Shown in pieces: positions 7,938-16,410 of a stretch of 64,000 nucleotides of DNA. Both the position numbers and the translations under genes were made by a program. The DNA comes from Rhodoferax ferrireducens. GTDB lineage: Bacteria; Pseudomonadota; Gammaproteobacteria; Burkholderiales; Burkholderiaceae_C. Numbering within the stretch: the first letter of the stretch is position 1; each line of letters opens with the position of its first letter. The stretch spans positions 1 to 64,000 of the forward strand of contig NZ_QEII01000323.1 of assembly GCF_003347515.1 (NCBI RefSeq), written 5' to 3'. The notes beneath the pieces are model-generated. The model worked only from the letters and a program-made list of their open reading frames with translations, was not told the origin of the DNA and made no database searches.

Positions 7938-9539
7938 TTACAGCGCTTTTCTCAAGGACGCCGGGGCAATGCGAAGCCCTTCCCGGTATTTCGCCACGGT
8001 ACGGCGGGCACATTCGATGCCCTGCTCCTTGAGCATCTCGGAAATCTGGTTGTCGCTGAGCGGTTTGTCGACACTCTCGGCACTGATGAATTGCTTGATC
8101 AGCGCCCGCACCGCCGTGCTGGAGGCGTTGCCGCCGGAGTCGGTGCCCAGGCCGGAGCCGAAGAAATACTTGAGCTCAAAGGTGCCAAACGGCGTCGCCA
8201 TGTACTTGGCGGTGGTCACGCGGCTGATGGTGGACTCGTGCAGGCCGAGCTCGTCGGCAATCTCGCGCAGCACCAGCGGGCGCATGGCCAGCTCGCCATG
8301 CATGAAGAAACTTTTTTGCCGCTCGACGATGGCGTTGCTGACGCGAAGAATGGTGTCAAAGCGCTGCTGGATGTTCTTGATGAACCAGCGCGCCTCCTGC
8401 AAGCGCTGCTGTAGCGCGGCATAGCTGGACGCCTCGTTGCCGCCACCCTTGTGCTGCTTGAGGGCGTTAGCGTAGATGTCGTGCACCCGCAGGCGCGGCA
8501 TCACATCGGTGTTGAGGCGCACGCGGAACTTGGCTTGCGCGCCCTTGCCGGTCTGGATCACCAGCACGTCCGGCACCACGATGTTGCGTTCGACATCACA
8601 GAAGCGCCGCCCCGGTTTGGGCTCCAGACGGCCAATGAGCGCAATCGCTTCGCGCACCAAGGCGTCGGTCGCACCACACAGCTGCACCAGACGTTTCACG
8701 TCGCGCCGCGCCAGCAGGTCCATGGGCTGGGCGCAAATGCGCAGAGCGACTTTCACCGCCGCCATCATGGGCTTGCACGCCGGGTCTGTCGCACCTTGAT
8801 CCAGCAAGGCCTTGAGCTGCAAGGTCAGGCACTCGGCCAGGCCACGCGCGCCCACGCCGGCCGGCTCCAGACTCTGCAGCAGGGACAAGGCCACGGTGAA
8901 ATGGTGCACCAGCTGTTCGACCTGCTCTTCGTCCTCGCCCGCCAGCCCCTGGGCCAGCGAGAGCAGCGTGTCTTCCAGGTAACCATCGTCGTTCAGCGAC
9001 TCGATCAGGAAGCGCAGCGCGGCCCGGTCTTCCTCGCTCAGGCGCAGCCCCAGCGCCTGGCGATGCAGATGGCTTTGCAGCGACACCTGGGTGCGCGCCA
9101 TCTCGGTCACGTCGGCGTCTTCATTGCCGTTCAGGTTGTTGCTGCTGGGCTTGGCGTCGCCGCCCCACTCACTGTCGTCGGGCGACAGGGTCGCGCTGCC
9201 GTCCCCGTCCCAACTTTGCCCGTCGTCCGAGGAGAGGGGCGCAACTTCAGAGTCATTTTCGCTTGTAACCCTTGTTTCTGTTACGTAGTCTGCTGCTGAA
9301 TTAGCAGCAGATTCAGCTTCGAGGTCGTCATTGCGAACGGGTGTGTCGGCCTGTGCCAGACCGAACTCTTCGCGCGGCGGTTCGTCGGCGCTCTGCTCCA
9401 GAAACGGGTTCTCGTCGAGCATCTGCTCAACCTCCTGGCTGAGCTCCAGCGTCGACAACTGCAACAGCCGGATCGACTGCTGCAACTGCGGTGTGAGCGC
9501 CAGGTGCTGCGAAACGCGAAGGGACAGGCCTTGTTTCAT
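7938..9539 (-). CDS. rpoN: RNA polymerase sigma-54 factor RpoN
   Basis: 533 residues from the ATG at 9539; the ORF could extend to 9641 but the RpoN N-terminus MKQGLSLRVSQHLALTPQLQ is diagnostic. Region I (1-50) holds the glutamine/leucine-rich activator-interacting segment (QQSIRLLQLSTLELSQEVEQ); an acidic region II follows, then the core-binding and HTH parts and the C-terminal RpoN box ARRTVAKYRE that contacts the -24 element. It directs transcription that needs AAA+ enhancer-binding activators. It lies downstream of lptA-lptB as in most betaproteobacteria, but a GC-rich repeat separates it from lptB. Confidence 0.96.
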   Translation of the reverse strand: MKQGLSLRVSQHLALTPQLQQSIRLLQLSTLELSQEVEQMLDENPFLEQSADEPPREEFGLAQADTPVRNDDLEAESAANSAADYVTETRVTSENDSEVAPLSSDDGQSWDGDGSATLSPDDSEWGGDAKPSSNNLNGNEDADVTEMARTQVSLQSHLHRQALGLRLSEEDRAALRFLIESLNDDGYLEDTLLSLAQGLAGEDEEQVEQLVHHFTVALSLLQSLEPAGVGARGLAECLTLQLKALLDQGATDPACKPMMAAVKVALRICAQPMDLLARRDVKRLVQLCGATDALVREAIALIGRLEPKPGRRFCDVERNIVVPDVLVIQTGKGAQAKFRVRLNTDVMPRLRVHDIYANALKQHKGGGNEASSYAALQQRLQEARWFIKNIQQRFDTILRVSNAIVERQKSFFMHGELAMRPLVLREIADELGLHESTISRVTTAKYMATPFGTFELKYFFGSGLGTDSGGNASSTAVRALIKQFISAESVDKPLSDNQISEMLKEQGIECARRTVAKYREGLRIAPASLRKAL

Positions 9540-9571
9540 GTGCTCACCGTCGTATCGGGCGCGTGAGTAAA

Positions 9572-9652
9572 GGCCGCCGCGCCGGGCCGCCCCAAGCAAG
9601 GCCAGCCCCCTCGGGGGGCAGTGCAGTACACGCAGTGACAAACGTGGGGGCC
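9572..9652. repeat. GC-rich dispersed hairpin element upstream of rpoN
   Basis: The sequence runs GCCGCCGCGCCGGGCCGCCC... through a strong stem GCCCCC-TC-GGGGGGC (9605-9619) to a ...GTGGGGGCC end. It fills nearly the whole lptB-rpoN gap. From memory this is a recurrent intergenic element of Comamonadaceae (often found with a 'CCCCCTCGGGGGG' core); only one copy is seen in this window, so the repeat status rests on that recollection. Confidence 0.5.
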
Positions 9653-9658
9653 ATATAT

Positions 9659-10456
9659 CTACATTTTGAAGTGTTCACCAAGATAGACACGGCGCACGTT
9701 GGCGTCGTTAACGATCTCGGAAGGTGTGCCTTGCGCCAGCACGGTGCCGTCGCTGATGATGTAAGCATGATCACAAATACCCAGGGTTTCGCGCACGTTA
9801 TGGTCGGTGATCAAGACCCCGATGCCGCGGCCTTTCAGGAAACTGATGATGCGCTGAATCTCGATCACGGCAATCGGATCGATGCCGGCAAACGGCTCGT
9901 CCAGCAGAATGAAGCGCGGCTGGGTGGCAAGCGCCCGCGCAATCTCGACCCGGCGCCGCTCGCCACCGGACAAGGCCAGCGCTGGCGTTTCCCGCAGGTG
10001 GTCCACGCGCAAGTCCCGCAACAGGCTGGTCAGGCGCTTTTCGATCTCGCCTTTGGCCAGCGGTTTGCCCGATTCGTCACGCTGCAACTCCAGCACCGCC
10101 CGCACATTGTCTTCAACGTTGAGCTTGCGAAAAATGGAGGCTTCCTGCGGCAAGTAGCTCAGGCCCAGCCGGGCCCGCCGGTGGATCGGCATTTGCGCGA
10201 CCGAGTGCCCGTCAATCGTGATGTCCCCGGCGCTGGCGTGCACCAGGCCGACAATCATGTAGAAGGAAGTGGTCTTACCGGCGCCGTTGGGGCCCAGCAG
10301 CCCCACGACCTCGCCCTTGCGCACCACCAGGGACACGTCCTTGACCGCCTTGCGGCTGCCATAAAACTTCTGCAAATGACTGACTTCCAGCCGGCTCTCG
10401 CCGCTGGCAACGTCAAGTCGGGCCGGTGCTGCAGGGGCGAATACGTCTTGCGTCAC
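9659..10456 (-). CDS. lptB: LPS export ABC transporter ATP-binding protein LptB
   Basis: 265 residues starting with GTG at 10456, which overlaps the lptA stop (GTGA). Walker A GPNGAGKTT at 55-63, signature LSGGER at 162-167 and Walker B FILLDEP at 182-188 are intact. The short N-terminal extension (about 22 residues) precedes the usual start of LptB homology. It powers extraction of lipopolysaccharide from the inner membrane by LptFG(C) and its passage along the LptA bridge. Context lptA-lptB-rpoN is the standard order and confirms the assignment over a generic branched-chain amino acid ATPase. Confidence 0.94.
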   Translation of the reverse strand: MTQDVFAPAAPARLDVASGESRLEVSHLQKFYGSRKAVKDVSLVVRKGEVVGLLGPNGAGKTTSFYMIVGLVHASAGDITIDGHSVAQMPIHRRARLGLSYLPQEASIFRKLNVEDNVRAVLELQRDESGKPLAKGEIEKRLTSLLRDLRVDHLRETPALALSGGERRRVEIARALATQPRFILLDEPFAGIDPIAVIEIQRIISFLKGRGIGVLITDHNVRETLGICDHAYIISDGTVLAQGTPSEIVNDANVRRVYLGEHFKM

Positions 10457-11079
10457 TTTTTCTCCCCGCCCAGCGTCGTGCTGTCGCGCAATACCGGTTT
10501 CGGCGCTTGCGCCTTGTTGGCCTCGGCCGACGGCGCGGTTGCGGCCGCGTCCGGCGCCGGCGTCAACATGGCCCGCACCCGCCCGGCCAGACCGCCCTTG
10601 GCGACAGCGCCGTCGATGGTGAAAACATCGGTGGTGTTGTTGTACAGGATCACCGCGCCCGTCATCTCGTCGTTCAGCGTGGCGCCGCGGTAACGGCGCA
10701 ACTGCGCGTTGCTGATGAACTTCACGGTGTCAGCCCGGCTGTCGTACTCGATCGTCTCGCCTTCGCCCTCAATGAACTCCTCCACCCCTTCGCGCTTCTG
10801 CCGGAAAAACGCGAGCTTGCCCGGCTCGGCGACCACCACGCCAAACTGGTAGCCCTCGGCATCCTGGCGCACGTCGATCCGGGCGCCCCGGATCAGGATG
10901 GTGCCTTTGGTCAACACCACCCGACCGGTGAAGACACTGGTCTGCTTCAAGTCGTCATGACGCAGCGCATCGGACTCCACATTCATGGGCTTGTTGCGGT
11001 CGGCTTTCTCTGCGCGAGCCAGTCCCATGGCAAGGGTCAGGCTCGCAATCAAAAGCAGGGAGAAAAGGGGTGATTTCAT
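10453..11079 (-). CDS. lptA: Periplasmic LPS transport protein LptA
   Basis: 208 residues with a cleavable signal peptide (MKSPLFSLLLIASLTLAMGLARA). The mature N-terminus DRNKPMNVESDALRHDD followed by VFTGRVVLTKGTILIRGARIDV is the typical OstA/LptA beta-jellyroll start. The C-terminus is a flexible Ala/Pro-rich tail of about 40 residues. LptA forms the periplasmic bridge carrying LPS between LptC and LptD. It is coupled to lptB by a 4-bp overlap. lptC and kdsC, often immediately upstream, are not here; the next upstream gene is dsbA. Confidence 0.93.
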   Translation of the reverse strand: MKSPLFSLLLIASLTLAMGLARAEKADRNKPMNVESDALRHDDLKQTSVFTGRVVLTKGTILIRGARIDVRQDAEGYQFGVVVAEPGKLAFFRQKREGVEEFIEGEGETIEYDSRADTVKFISNAQLRRYRGATLNDEMTGAVILYNNTTDVFTIDGAVAKGGLAGRVRAMLTPAPDAAATAPSAEANKAQAPKPVLRDSTTLGGEKK

Positions 11080-11270
11080 AAAGGCATGAATCTTGCATTA
11101 ACGTCGTGCTTTTGATTGTAACGACCATAAGCGGCATCGTGCCACCTCACCCGATCAATGGTGAGGGCAATTGCGTTCTTGTGGGGCTTGTCGGGCATGC
11201 ACCCTGGACAGATCCATGGTGTGCTGTGCCAGTGACGAATGTAGGAGCTAACGCAACAGCGCATCAACTC

Positions 11271-11289
11271 GGGGCCGCGTGACGGCCCC
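11271..11289 (-). terminator. Hairpin downstream of dsbA (weak terminator candidate)
   Basis: A 7-bp perfect stem GGGGCCG / CGGCCCC with a 5-nt loop lies 17 bp past the dsbA stop. No U-run follows on either strand, so a Rho-independent terminator is not certain. Confidence 0.35.
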
Positions 11290-11305
11290 TTGCGCTCAAA
11301 TCACC

Positions 11306-11962
11306 TCACCGACCGCTGCGCACTTGCGCGGCCAGAAACTCAACGACCGTCAGGGCGCGGTCCATACTCTTGGCCAGCGAACCATCGGTGTAAAAACGAC
11401 CCGCCACGCCCATGGCGGGCACGCCCTCGACCTTGTAGGCGTTTTGCAACTGGGTGCCGCGGGTCGCCTTGGTCGCGACCGAGAATGAGTTGAACTGCTC
11501 CAGAAATTTGGCTTTGTCCACGCCCTGCTTGGCGACCCAGTCGGCGATTTGCTCGCCCTTGGCGAGGTTTTGTTTTTCAGCATGAATGGCCGTAAACACC
11601 TTCGCATGCAGTTTGTCCAGCAGGCCCATGGCCTCCAGCGCATAGTACAAACGCTGCTGCGGCACGAAACTGTCCTGGAAAGCCACCGGCACGCGTCGCA
11701 CCGCCAGATCCTTGGGTGCGCGCTTGCGCCAGGCCTCAAAGGCTGGCTCAAAGACATTGCAGTGCGGACAGCTGTACCAGAAGAACTCGACCACTTCAAT
11801 CTTGCCGGCAGGTGCTTCCACCGGCGCGGCTTTCTCCACCACCAAGTAATCGGTGCCCGCCTCGGGCGGTTTGCCTTGGGCCAAAGCCACGGATGGTACT
11901 AATGCAGAACCTGCCACAGCAGCACCGCAGGCCAGAGAAAAATCACGACGCTTCATCTTCAA
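11306..11962 (-). CDS. dsbA: DsbA-family thiol:disulfide interchange protein
   Basis: 218 residues. The N-terminus MKMKRRDFSLACG has a twin-arginine-like RR motif followed by a hydrophobic stretch ending AVALAQ-type, so it is exported, perhaps by Tat. The thioredoxin-fold active site is C65-P-H-C68 in the FFWYSCPHCNVFEP context of DsbA. It introduces disulfides into periplasmic proteins. The cis-proline loop is represented by EGVPAMGVAGRFYTDG. It is in the conserved order argS-SPOR-dsbA on the minus strand, 66 bp after the SPOR gene. Confidence 0.9.
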   Translation of the reverse strand: MKMKRRDFSLACGAAVAGSALVPSVALAQGKPPEAGTDYLVVEKAAPVEAPAGKIEVVEFFWYSCPHCNVFEPAFEAWRKRAPKDLAVRRVPVAFQDSFVPQQRLYYALEAMGLLDKLHAKVFTAIHAEKQNLAKGEQIADWVAKQGVDKAKFLEQFNSFSVATKATRGTQLQNAYKVEGVPAMGVAGRFYTDGSLAKSMDRALTVVEFLAAQVRSGR

Positions 11963-12028
11963 ACACTCCAGTTAAATCAATCGGACCCAGCCCGGCGCAA
12001 TAAGTTCAGCGCCACGGGGCCACGGCAC

Positions 12029-12679
12029 CTAGCGCTGCACCCGGACCAGCGCGGTTTCCATGCCGGCGGCCTCCAGCTTTTCCTTGGTTTTGTCAGCCTC
12101 TTCTTTTCTGTCAAAGGGGCCGACGCGCACCCGGTACACGACCCGACCCGACTGCTCACGCTCGGTCACTTTGGCTTCCACGCCGCCCAGCGACAACTTG
12201 GCCCGCTGGCTTTCGGCATCTTCGGGTGTGCGAAACGCGCCCACCTGGACGAAGTACGAGAACGGTTCCGCCGCCGCGTTGGCCGCACGCGCCTTGGCCA
12301 GATCCCCGAGCGGATCGGTAGACACCGCCGGTTTACCGCCATTTTTGGCCGCTGCCGCCACCGCGGCCGCGTCTGGCGATGGTTTCGCCGCCGGCACCGG
12401 TGCGGTCGCCGCGACCGGTCCGGCGGAAGGCGCTACGGGAGCCGGGGCCGCCGGAACCACGGGCTTGATCGGATTTTTGCCATACAAGGGGGTATTGGGA
12501 TCCCAGTCCTTGTTCTTTTTGAGCTCTGCCGCATCCTGATCCGCGCTGCGGCTTTGTCCTTTGCTGACAAACGGGATGGGAACCTTGGTGACATAGACAG
12601 CGACCGCCAGCGCCGCACCGAGACCAACGACCACCCCTATGACGAACCCCAGAATGGTTCCCCCGTGCTGTTTTTTCAT
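12029..12679 (-). CDS. SPOR-domain membrane protein (FtsN-like)
   Basis: 216 residues from the ATG at 12679 (an ATG five codons upstream also exists). The N-terminus MKKQHGGTILGFVIGVVVGLG is a single transmembrane anchor; a long Ala/Pro-rich periplasmic linker follows, and the last 75 residues (FSYFVQVGAFRTPEDAESQR ... RVRVGPFDRKEEADKTKEKL) form a SPOR domain, which binds denuded septal peptidoglycan. Probably a division-site protein. It sits 22 bp downstream of argS, as in other Burkholderiales. Confidence 0.88.
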   Translation of the reverse strand: MKKQHGGTILGFVIGVVVGLGAALAVAVYVTKVPIPFVSKGQSRSADQDAAELKKNKDWDPNTPLYGKNPIKPVVPAAPAPVAPSAGPVAATAPVPAAKPSPDAAAVAAAAKNGGKPAVSTDPLGDLAKARAANAAAEPFSYFVQVGAFRTPEDAESQRAKLSLGGVEAKVTEREQSGRVVYRVRVGPFDRKEEADKTKEKLEAAGMETALVRVQR

Positions 12680-12700
12680 GTGCTGCCCATTCAACTCGAT

Positions 12701-14410
12701 TTACATTTTCTGCGGAGCGCTGACGCCCAGCACTGCCAGACCATTGTGCAACACCTGGGCGGTGGCAGCGACCAGCGCCAGGCGGGCCAATTTGACAGTC
12801 ACGTCATCCACCAGGATGCGCTCGGCATCGTAATAACTGTGGTAGCAGGCCGCGAGTTCGCGCAGGTAAAAAGTGACGTCGTGCGGCGCGAAATCCTGCG
12901 CTGCAGCGCTCAGCATCTCGGGGTACTTGGCCAGCAACAGCATGAGGGCCTGGGCCTGCGGGCTTTGCAGCGGCGACAGGTCGACCTGGCCCAAGCTCGC
13001 CACGTCGCCCCCATCCTTTTCACGCCAGGCGGCCAGCACCGAGCAAATCCGGGCATGCGCGTACTGCACGTAGTACACCGGGTTGTCGTTGTTCTTGGCC
13101 ACGGCCAGATCCACGTCAAAGGTGTATTCGGTGTCGGGCTTGCGGCTGAGCAGGAAGAAGCGCACGGCATCCTTCGAGGTCCATTCGATCAGGTCGCGCA
13201 GCGTCACATAGCTGCCGGCGCGCTTGGAAATCTTGACCTCTTCGCCACCCTTGACCACGCGCACCATGGTGTGCAGCACGTAGTCCGGATAGCCTTGGGG
13301 GATGCCCACACCGGCGGCCTGCAGGCCGGCCCGCACGCGGGAAATGGTGCCATGGTGATCCGTGCCCTGGATGTTGACCACCTTCTCGAAGCCGCGCTCC
13401 CATTTGGTGATGTGGTACGCCACGTCGGGCACGAAGTAGGTGTAGCTGCCGTCGCCCTTGCGCATGACGCGGTCCTTGTCGTCGCCGTATTCGGTGGACT
13501 TGAGCCACAGCGCGCCGTCCAGCTCATAGGTCTTGCCGGCGTCGTGCAGCTTCTTCACCACATCATCGACCTTGCCGCTGAGGTAAAGGCTGGATTCCAG
13601 GTAGTAGTTGTCGAACTGGACGGAAAAAGCCTTCAGGTCCAGATCCTGCTCGTGGCGCAGATAGGCCACGGCAAACAGGCGGATGTCGTCGAGCGCTTCC
13701 ACGTCGCCGGACGCCGTGTACTCGCGGTCGTCCGAGCGCACGGTCTTTTTCGCCTGGAAGTCGGCCGCAATGTCGGCAATGTAGTCGCCGTTGTAAAAGC
13801 CCTTGCTGGCGGGGTTGTCGGGGTCCACCGGCCAGCAGTCATCGCCCGGCTTGAAGCCCCGGGCTCGCAATTGGGTGCTGGTCGCGAGGGTGCCGATCTG
13901 CACGCCGGCGTCGTTGTAATAAAACTCGCGGTACACCTCCCAGCCTTGGGTCTGGTACAGGTTGCAGATGGCATCGCCCAAAGCTGCCTGGCGGCCGTGG
14001 CCCACATGCAGCGGGCCGGTCGGGTTGGCCGAGACAAACTCCACCAACATGCGGTGACTTGTACGCGCCTGGCTGCCAAAGTTGGGGCCCTGCGCCAGCA
14101 CCTCGCGCACGATTTGTTGCTTGGCCTCGGGCTTGAGCTTGATATTGATGAAGCCGGGGCCGGCAATGTCAATGGCCTCCACCCAACGCTGAAACGGGGC
14201 GGCTACCAGCAATTCGGCGCGTAGATTCTCCGCCAGCTGGCGCGGGTTGAGCTTGAGCGGTTTGGCCAGTTGCATGGCGGCCGTGGTGGCGAGATCGCCA
14301 TGGGCGGCGACCTTGGGCGACTCAAAGGCGGCTTTGGCGCCGGCGCCAGGAGACAGTTTTTCCAGGGCTTGCGCCAGGGATTCGAGCAATTCAATTTTTA
14401 CAGACAACAT
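12701..14410 (-). CDS. argS: Arginyl-tRNA synthetase
   Basis: 569 residues, the usual length for bacterial ArgRS. The class I HIGH motif appears as HVGH (135-138) in SANPTGPLHVGHGRQ, and the KMSK equivalent as KISKRAGSYV. The N-terminal Add-1 domain and C-terminal DALR-type anticodon-binding domain (YVQYAHARICSVL onward) are present. It charges tRNA-Arg with arginine. First gene of the argS-SPOR-dsbA run. Confidence 0.97.
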   Translation of the reverse strand: MLSVKIELLESLAQALEKLSPGAGAKAAFESPKVAAHGDLATTAAMQLAKPLKLNPRQLAENLRAELLVAAPFQRWVEAIDIAGPGFINIKLKPEAKQQIVREVLAQGPNFGSQARTSHRMLVEFVSANPTGPLHVGHGRQAALGDAICNLYQTQGWEVYREFYYNDAGVQIGTLATSTQLRARGFKPGDDCWPVDPDNPASKGFYNGDYIADIAADFQAKKTVRSDDREYTASGDVEALDDIRLFAVAYLRHEQDLDLKAFSVQFDNYYLESSLYLSGKVDDVVKKLHDAGKTYELDGALWLKSTEYGDDKDRVMRKGDGSYTYFVPDVAYHITKWERGFEKVVNIQGTDHHGTISRVRAGLQAAGVGIPQGYPDYVLHTMVRVVKGGEEVKISKRAGSYVTLRDLIEWTSKDAVRFFLLSRKPDTEYTFDVDLAVAKNNDNPVYYVQYAHARICSVLAAWREKDGGDVASLGQVDLSPLQSPQAQALMLLLAKYPEMLSAAAQDFAPHDVTFYLRELAACYHSYYDAERILVDDVTVKLARLALVAATAQVLHNGLAVLGVSAPQKM

Positions 14411-14547
14411 GGCGTGATTTTACGAGGGACGCCGATGCCGCCCGATCGGCCCCGCGGTAACGCTTTGTCATCAGATTTGCCAATCCGGGCGTTGTGTGCT
14501 GGAATCCAGCCCGGATTCCCCTTCTAAACCCGTTCAAAGGATGCATG

Positions 14548-14874
14548 ATGAAGAAACTGATGACCCTTCTCGGCCTGGCCCTGTCCCTGTCTATGGGCGC
14601 TGTCCATGCCGCTGACGCGCCCGCCGCCGATGCCGCCGCCAAGACGCCGCAGCAAAGCAAAATGGCCATGTGCAACAAGGAAGCCACTGACAAAAAGGGG
14701 GATGAACGCAAAGCCTTCATGAAGGAATGCCTGAGCGCAAAACCTGTGGCCGCCACCTCCGACAAGAAAATGGCCCAGCAGGAAAAAATGAAAACCTGCA
14801 ACAAAGACGCTGGTGAGAAGAAACTCAAGGGCGCCGAGCGCAAGACCTTCATGAAAGACTGCCTGAGTAGCTAA
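14548..14874 (+). CDS. PsiF-repeat periplasmic protein
   Basis: 108 residues. ATG codons exist at 14541, 14545 and 14548; the last is best spaced from AAAGGA. A signal peptide (MKKLMTLLGLALSLSMGAVHA) precedes two tandem PsiF repeats of about 30 residues, each with the pattern CNK(E/D)A...ER K-F-M-K-(E/D)-CL. The family is named after a phosphate-starvation-induced E. coli gene, but its function is unknown. A Rho-independent terminator follows at 14932-14970. Confidence 0.85.
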   Translation: MKKLMTLLGLALSLSMGAVHAADAPAADAAAKTPQQSKMAMCNKEATDKKGDERKAFMKECLSAKPVAATSDKKMAQQEKMKTCNKDAGEKKLKGAERKTFMKDCLSS

Positions 14875-14931
14875 CTTTCACGTTTAACCAGGCCATGCGG
14901 GATGAGGTCAAGCACTGACGTCACGAAGCGC

Positions 14932-14970
14932 AAAAAAACCCCGCCGGTTTTGCCCGACGGGGTTTTCTTT
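14932..14970 (+). terminator. Rho-independent terminator after the PsiF gene
   Basis: An A-run leads into AACCCCG ... CGGGGTT with an inner loop and a TTTTCTTT tail; the A/T flanks make it bidirectional. It lies between the PsiF stop (14874) and the start of the GtrB-like gene (14986). Confidence 0.85.
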
Positions 14971-14985
14971 TGGCATGATGCGACC

Positions 14986-16002
14986 ATGATGTCCCGTTCT
15001 CCCCAGTCCCCGTCCATTTCCTGCGTGATCCCCGCCTTCAATGAAGCGCGCAATCTGGGCGCGGTGGTGCCTCATATCCTGGAAACACTTTCGTCTTTAA
15101 GTGATCGCATCGAGCTGATCGTGGTGGACGACGGTAGCCGCGACGACACCACGCAAGTCATGCAGGCGCTGTGCGCGGCCCACAGTGAGGTGGTCTACCT
15201 CAAGCTCTCGCGCAACTTCGGCAAGGAGCCGGCCCTCACGGCCGGCATCGACGCCACCCGCGGCGACGTGGTGGTCTTGATGGATGCTGACGGCCAGCAC
15301 CCCGTGGCACTCCTGCCCGAGATGCTGCAAAAGTGGCAAGCCGGCTCGGACGTGGTGTACGCCGTGCGAAAGACCCGCGAAGACCAGTCCGGGCTGCAGG
15401 TCAGCCTGACCGGGCTGTTTTACAGAATGGTCAACTTCGGCAACCGGGTCAAGATTCCGGCCAACGCCGGAGATTTCCGGCTGATGGACCGCAAGGTGGT
15501 CGACGCCCTGAAAAGCCTGCCCGAACGCAACCGCTTCATGAAAGGGCTGTACGCCTGGGTTGGCTTTAACAGCACGGCCATTGATTACCAGCCGCTGCCG
15601 CGTGCGGACGGCAAGAGCAATTTTGGCCTGCGCGGCTCCCTGTCGCTGGCGCTGACCGGTATTCTGGCGTTTTCGATTGCCCCCTTGCGCGCCTTGACCC
15701 TGGTCGGGCTGGTGCTGTCGGCCATCGCGCTGGGCTATGGCGGCTGGGTCGTCGGCGAATATTTCTTCTCCGGCATCGCCGTCCCCGGCTACGCCACGAT
15801 CGTGGTCGGCATGATGTTTTTCAGCGGCATCCAGCTGCTCTCGATCGGCGTGCTGGCGGAATACGTGGGCCGCATTTATGAAGAGGTCAAGCAGCGCCCG
15901 CCCTACCTCATCAGCCAGCGCGCGGGGGCCGGACTGGCCACGCCCGCATCGGCCGTGGGCGAAGACCTGCCTCTGGAACGCCAGGAAGCCTCCCTGCTTT
16001 GA
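14986..16002 (+). CDS. GT2 membrane glycosyltransferase (GtrB/ArnC/DPM1-like)
   Basis: 338 residues. A GT-A fold starts with SCVIPAFNEARNLGAVVP; nucleotide-sugar motifs are VVDDGSRDDT and LMDADGQHP, followed by RNRFMKGLYAWVGF, typical of polyprenyl-phosphate glycosyltransferases. Two C-terminal transmembrane helices (about 235-305) anchor it. It should transfer a sugar to undecaprenyl phosphate on the cytoplasmic face. It overlaps the following GtrA-like gene by 4 bp, matching the GtrA/GtrB pair used in O-antigen or other envelope glycosylation. A related enzyme is at 38990. Confidence 0.87.
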   Translation: MMSRSPQSPSISCVIPAFNEARNLGAVVPHILETLSSLSDRIELIVVDDGSRDDTTQVMQALCAAHSEVVYLKLSRNFGKEPALTAGIDATRGDVVVLMDADGQHPVALLPEMLQKWQAGSDVVYAVRKTREDQSGLQVSLTGLFYRMVNFGNRVKIPANAGDFRLMDRKVVDALKSLPERNRFMKGLYAWVGFNSTAIDYQPLPRADGKSNFGLRGSLSLALTGILAFSIAPLRALTLVGLVLSAIALGYGGWVVGEYFFSGIAVPGYATIVVGMMFFSGIQLLSIGVLAEYVGRIYEEVKQRPPYLISQRAGAGLATPASAVGEDLPLERQEASLL

Positions 16003-16367
16003 GCGCCTCCACGTTCTGGTTCCTGGCCGTCGGGGGTACGGCGGCGCTCACGCACATGCTGGTGTTCACGCTGGTGCAACATCTGATGTGGCCCGAGCTG
16101 GCCAACGCCCTGGGGTTTCTTGTCGCGTTTTTTGTCAGCTTTGCGGGCCACCGACTGCTGAGCTTCAAGGATGCAGGCACCAGCGTCGGCACCAGTTTGC
16201 GCCGCTTTGCCGTGACCGCCCTGGCCGGTTTTGCCAGCAATGAACTCGTCTTTGTGCTGCTCTTGCGCGGCTTTGATATGCCCGCACTGCTGGCGCTATT
16301 TATAGCCTTGGTCTTTGCAGCCGGACAAACCTTTGTGTTCAGCCGCTTCTGGGCCTTTCGCCGCTAG
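15999..16367 (+). CDS. GtrA-family membrane protein (putative lipid-linked sugar flippase)
   Basis: 122 residues starting with TTG at 15999, overlapping the upstream stop. Four hydrophobic helices with the family pattern (FLVAFFVSFAGHRLLSF, then ALVFAAGQTFVFSRFWAF at the C-terminus). GtrA proteins are thought to move undecaprenyl-phosphate-linked glucose or another sugar across the inner membrane for a GtrC-type transferase. Its last 35 codons have a decayed twin at 17858-17943. Confidence 0.85.
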   Translation: MSASTFWFLAVGGTAALTHMLVFTLVQHLMWPELANALGFLVAFFVSFAGHRLLSFKDAGTSVGTSLRRFAVTALAGFASNELVFVLLLRGFDMPALLALFIALVFAAGQTFVFSRFWAFRR

Positions 16368-16410
16368 CAGGCGGCCCCATGGGGCGGGGCCATCAGGGTC
16401 CATGACATCG

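Noticed and set aside
11076..11267. 63-codon minus-strand frame upstream of lptA
   Set aside because: No RBS, no domain features, and composition unlike the neighbouring genes; treated as intergenic.
16374..16385. Palindrome GCCCCATGGGGC between the convergent GtrA-like and HD-GYP-like genes as a terminator
   Set aside because: The stem is short with no loop space and no T-run on either side; not supported as a terminator.
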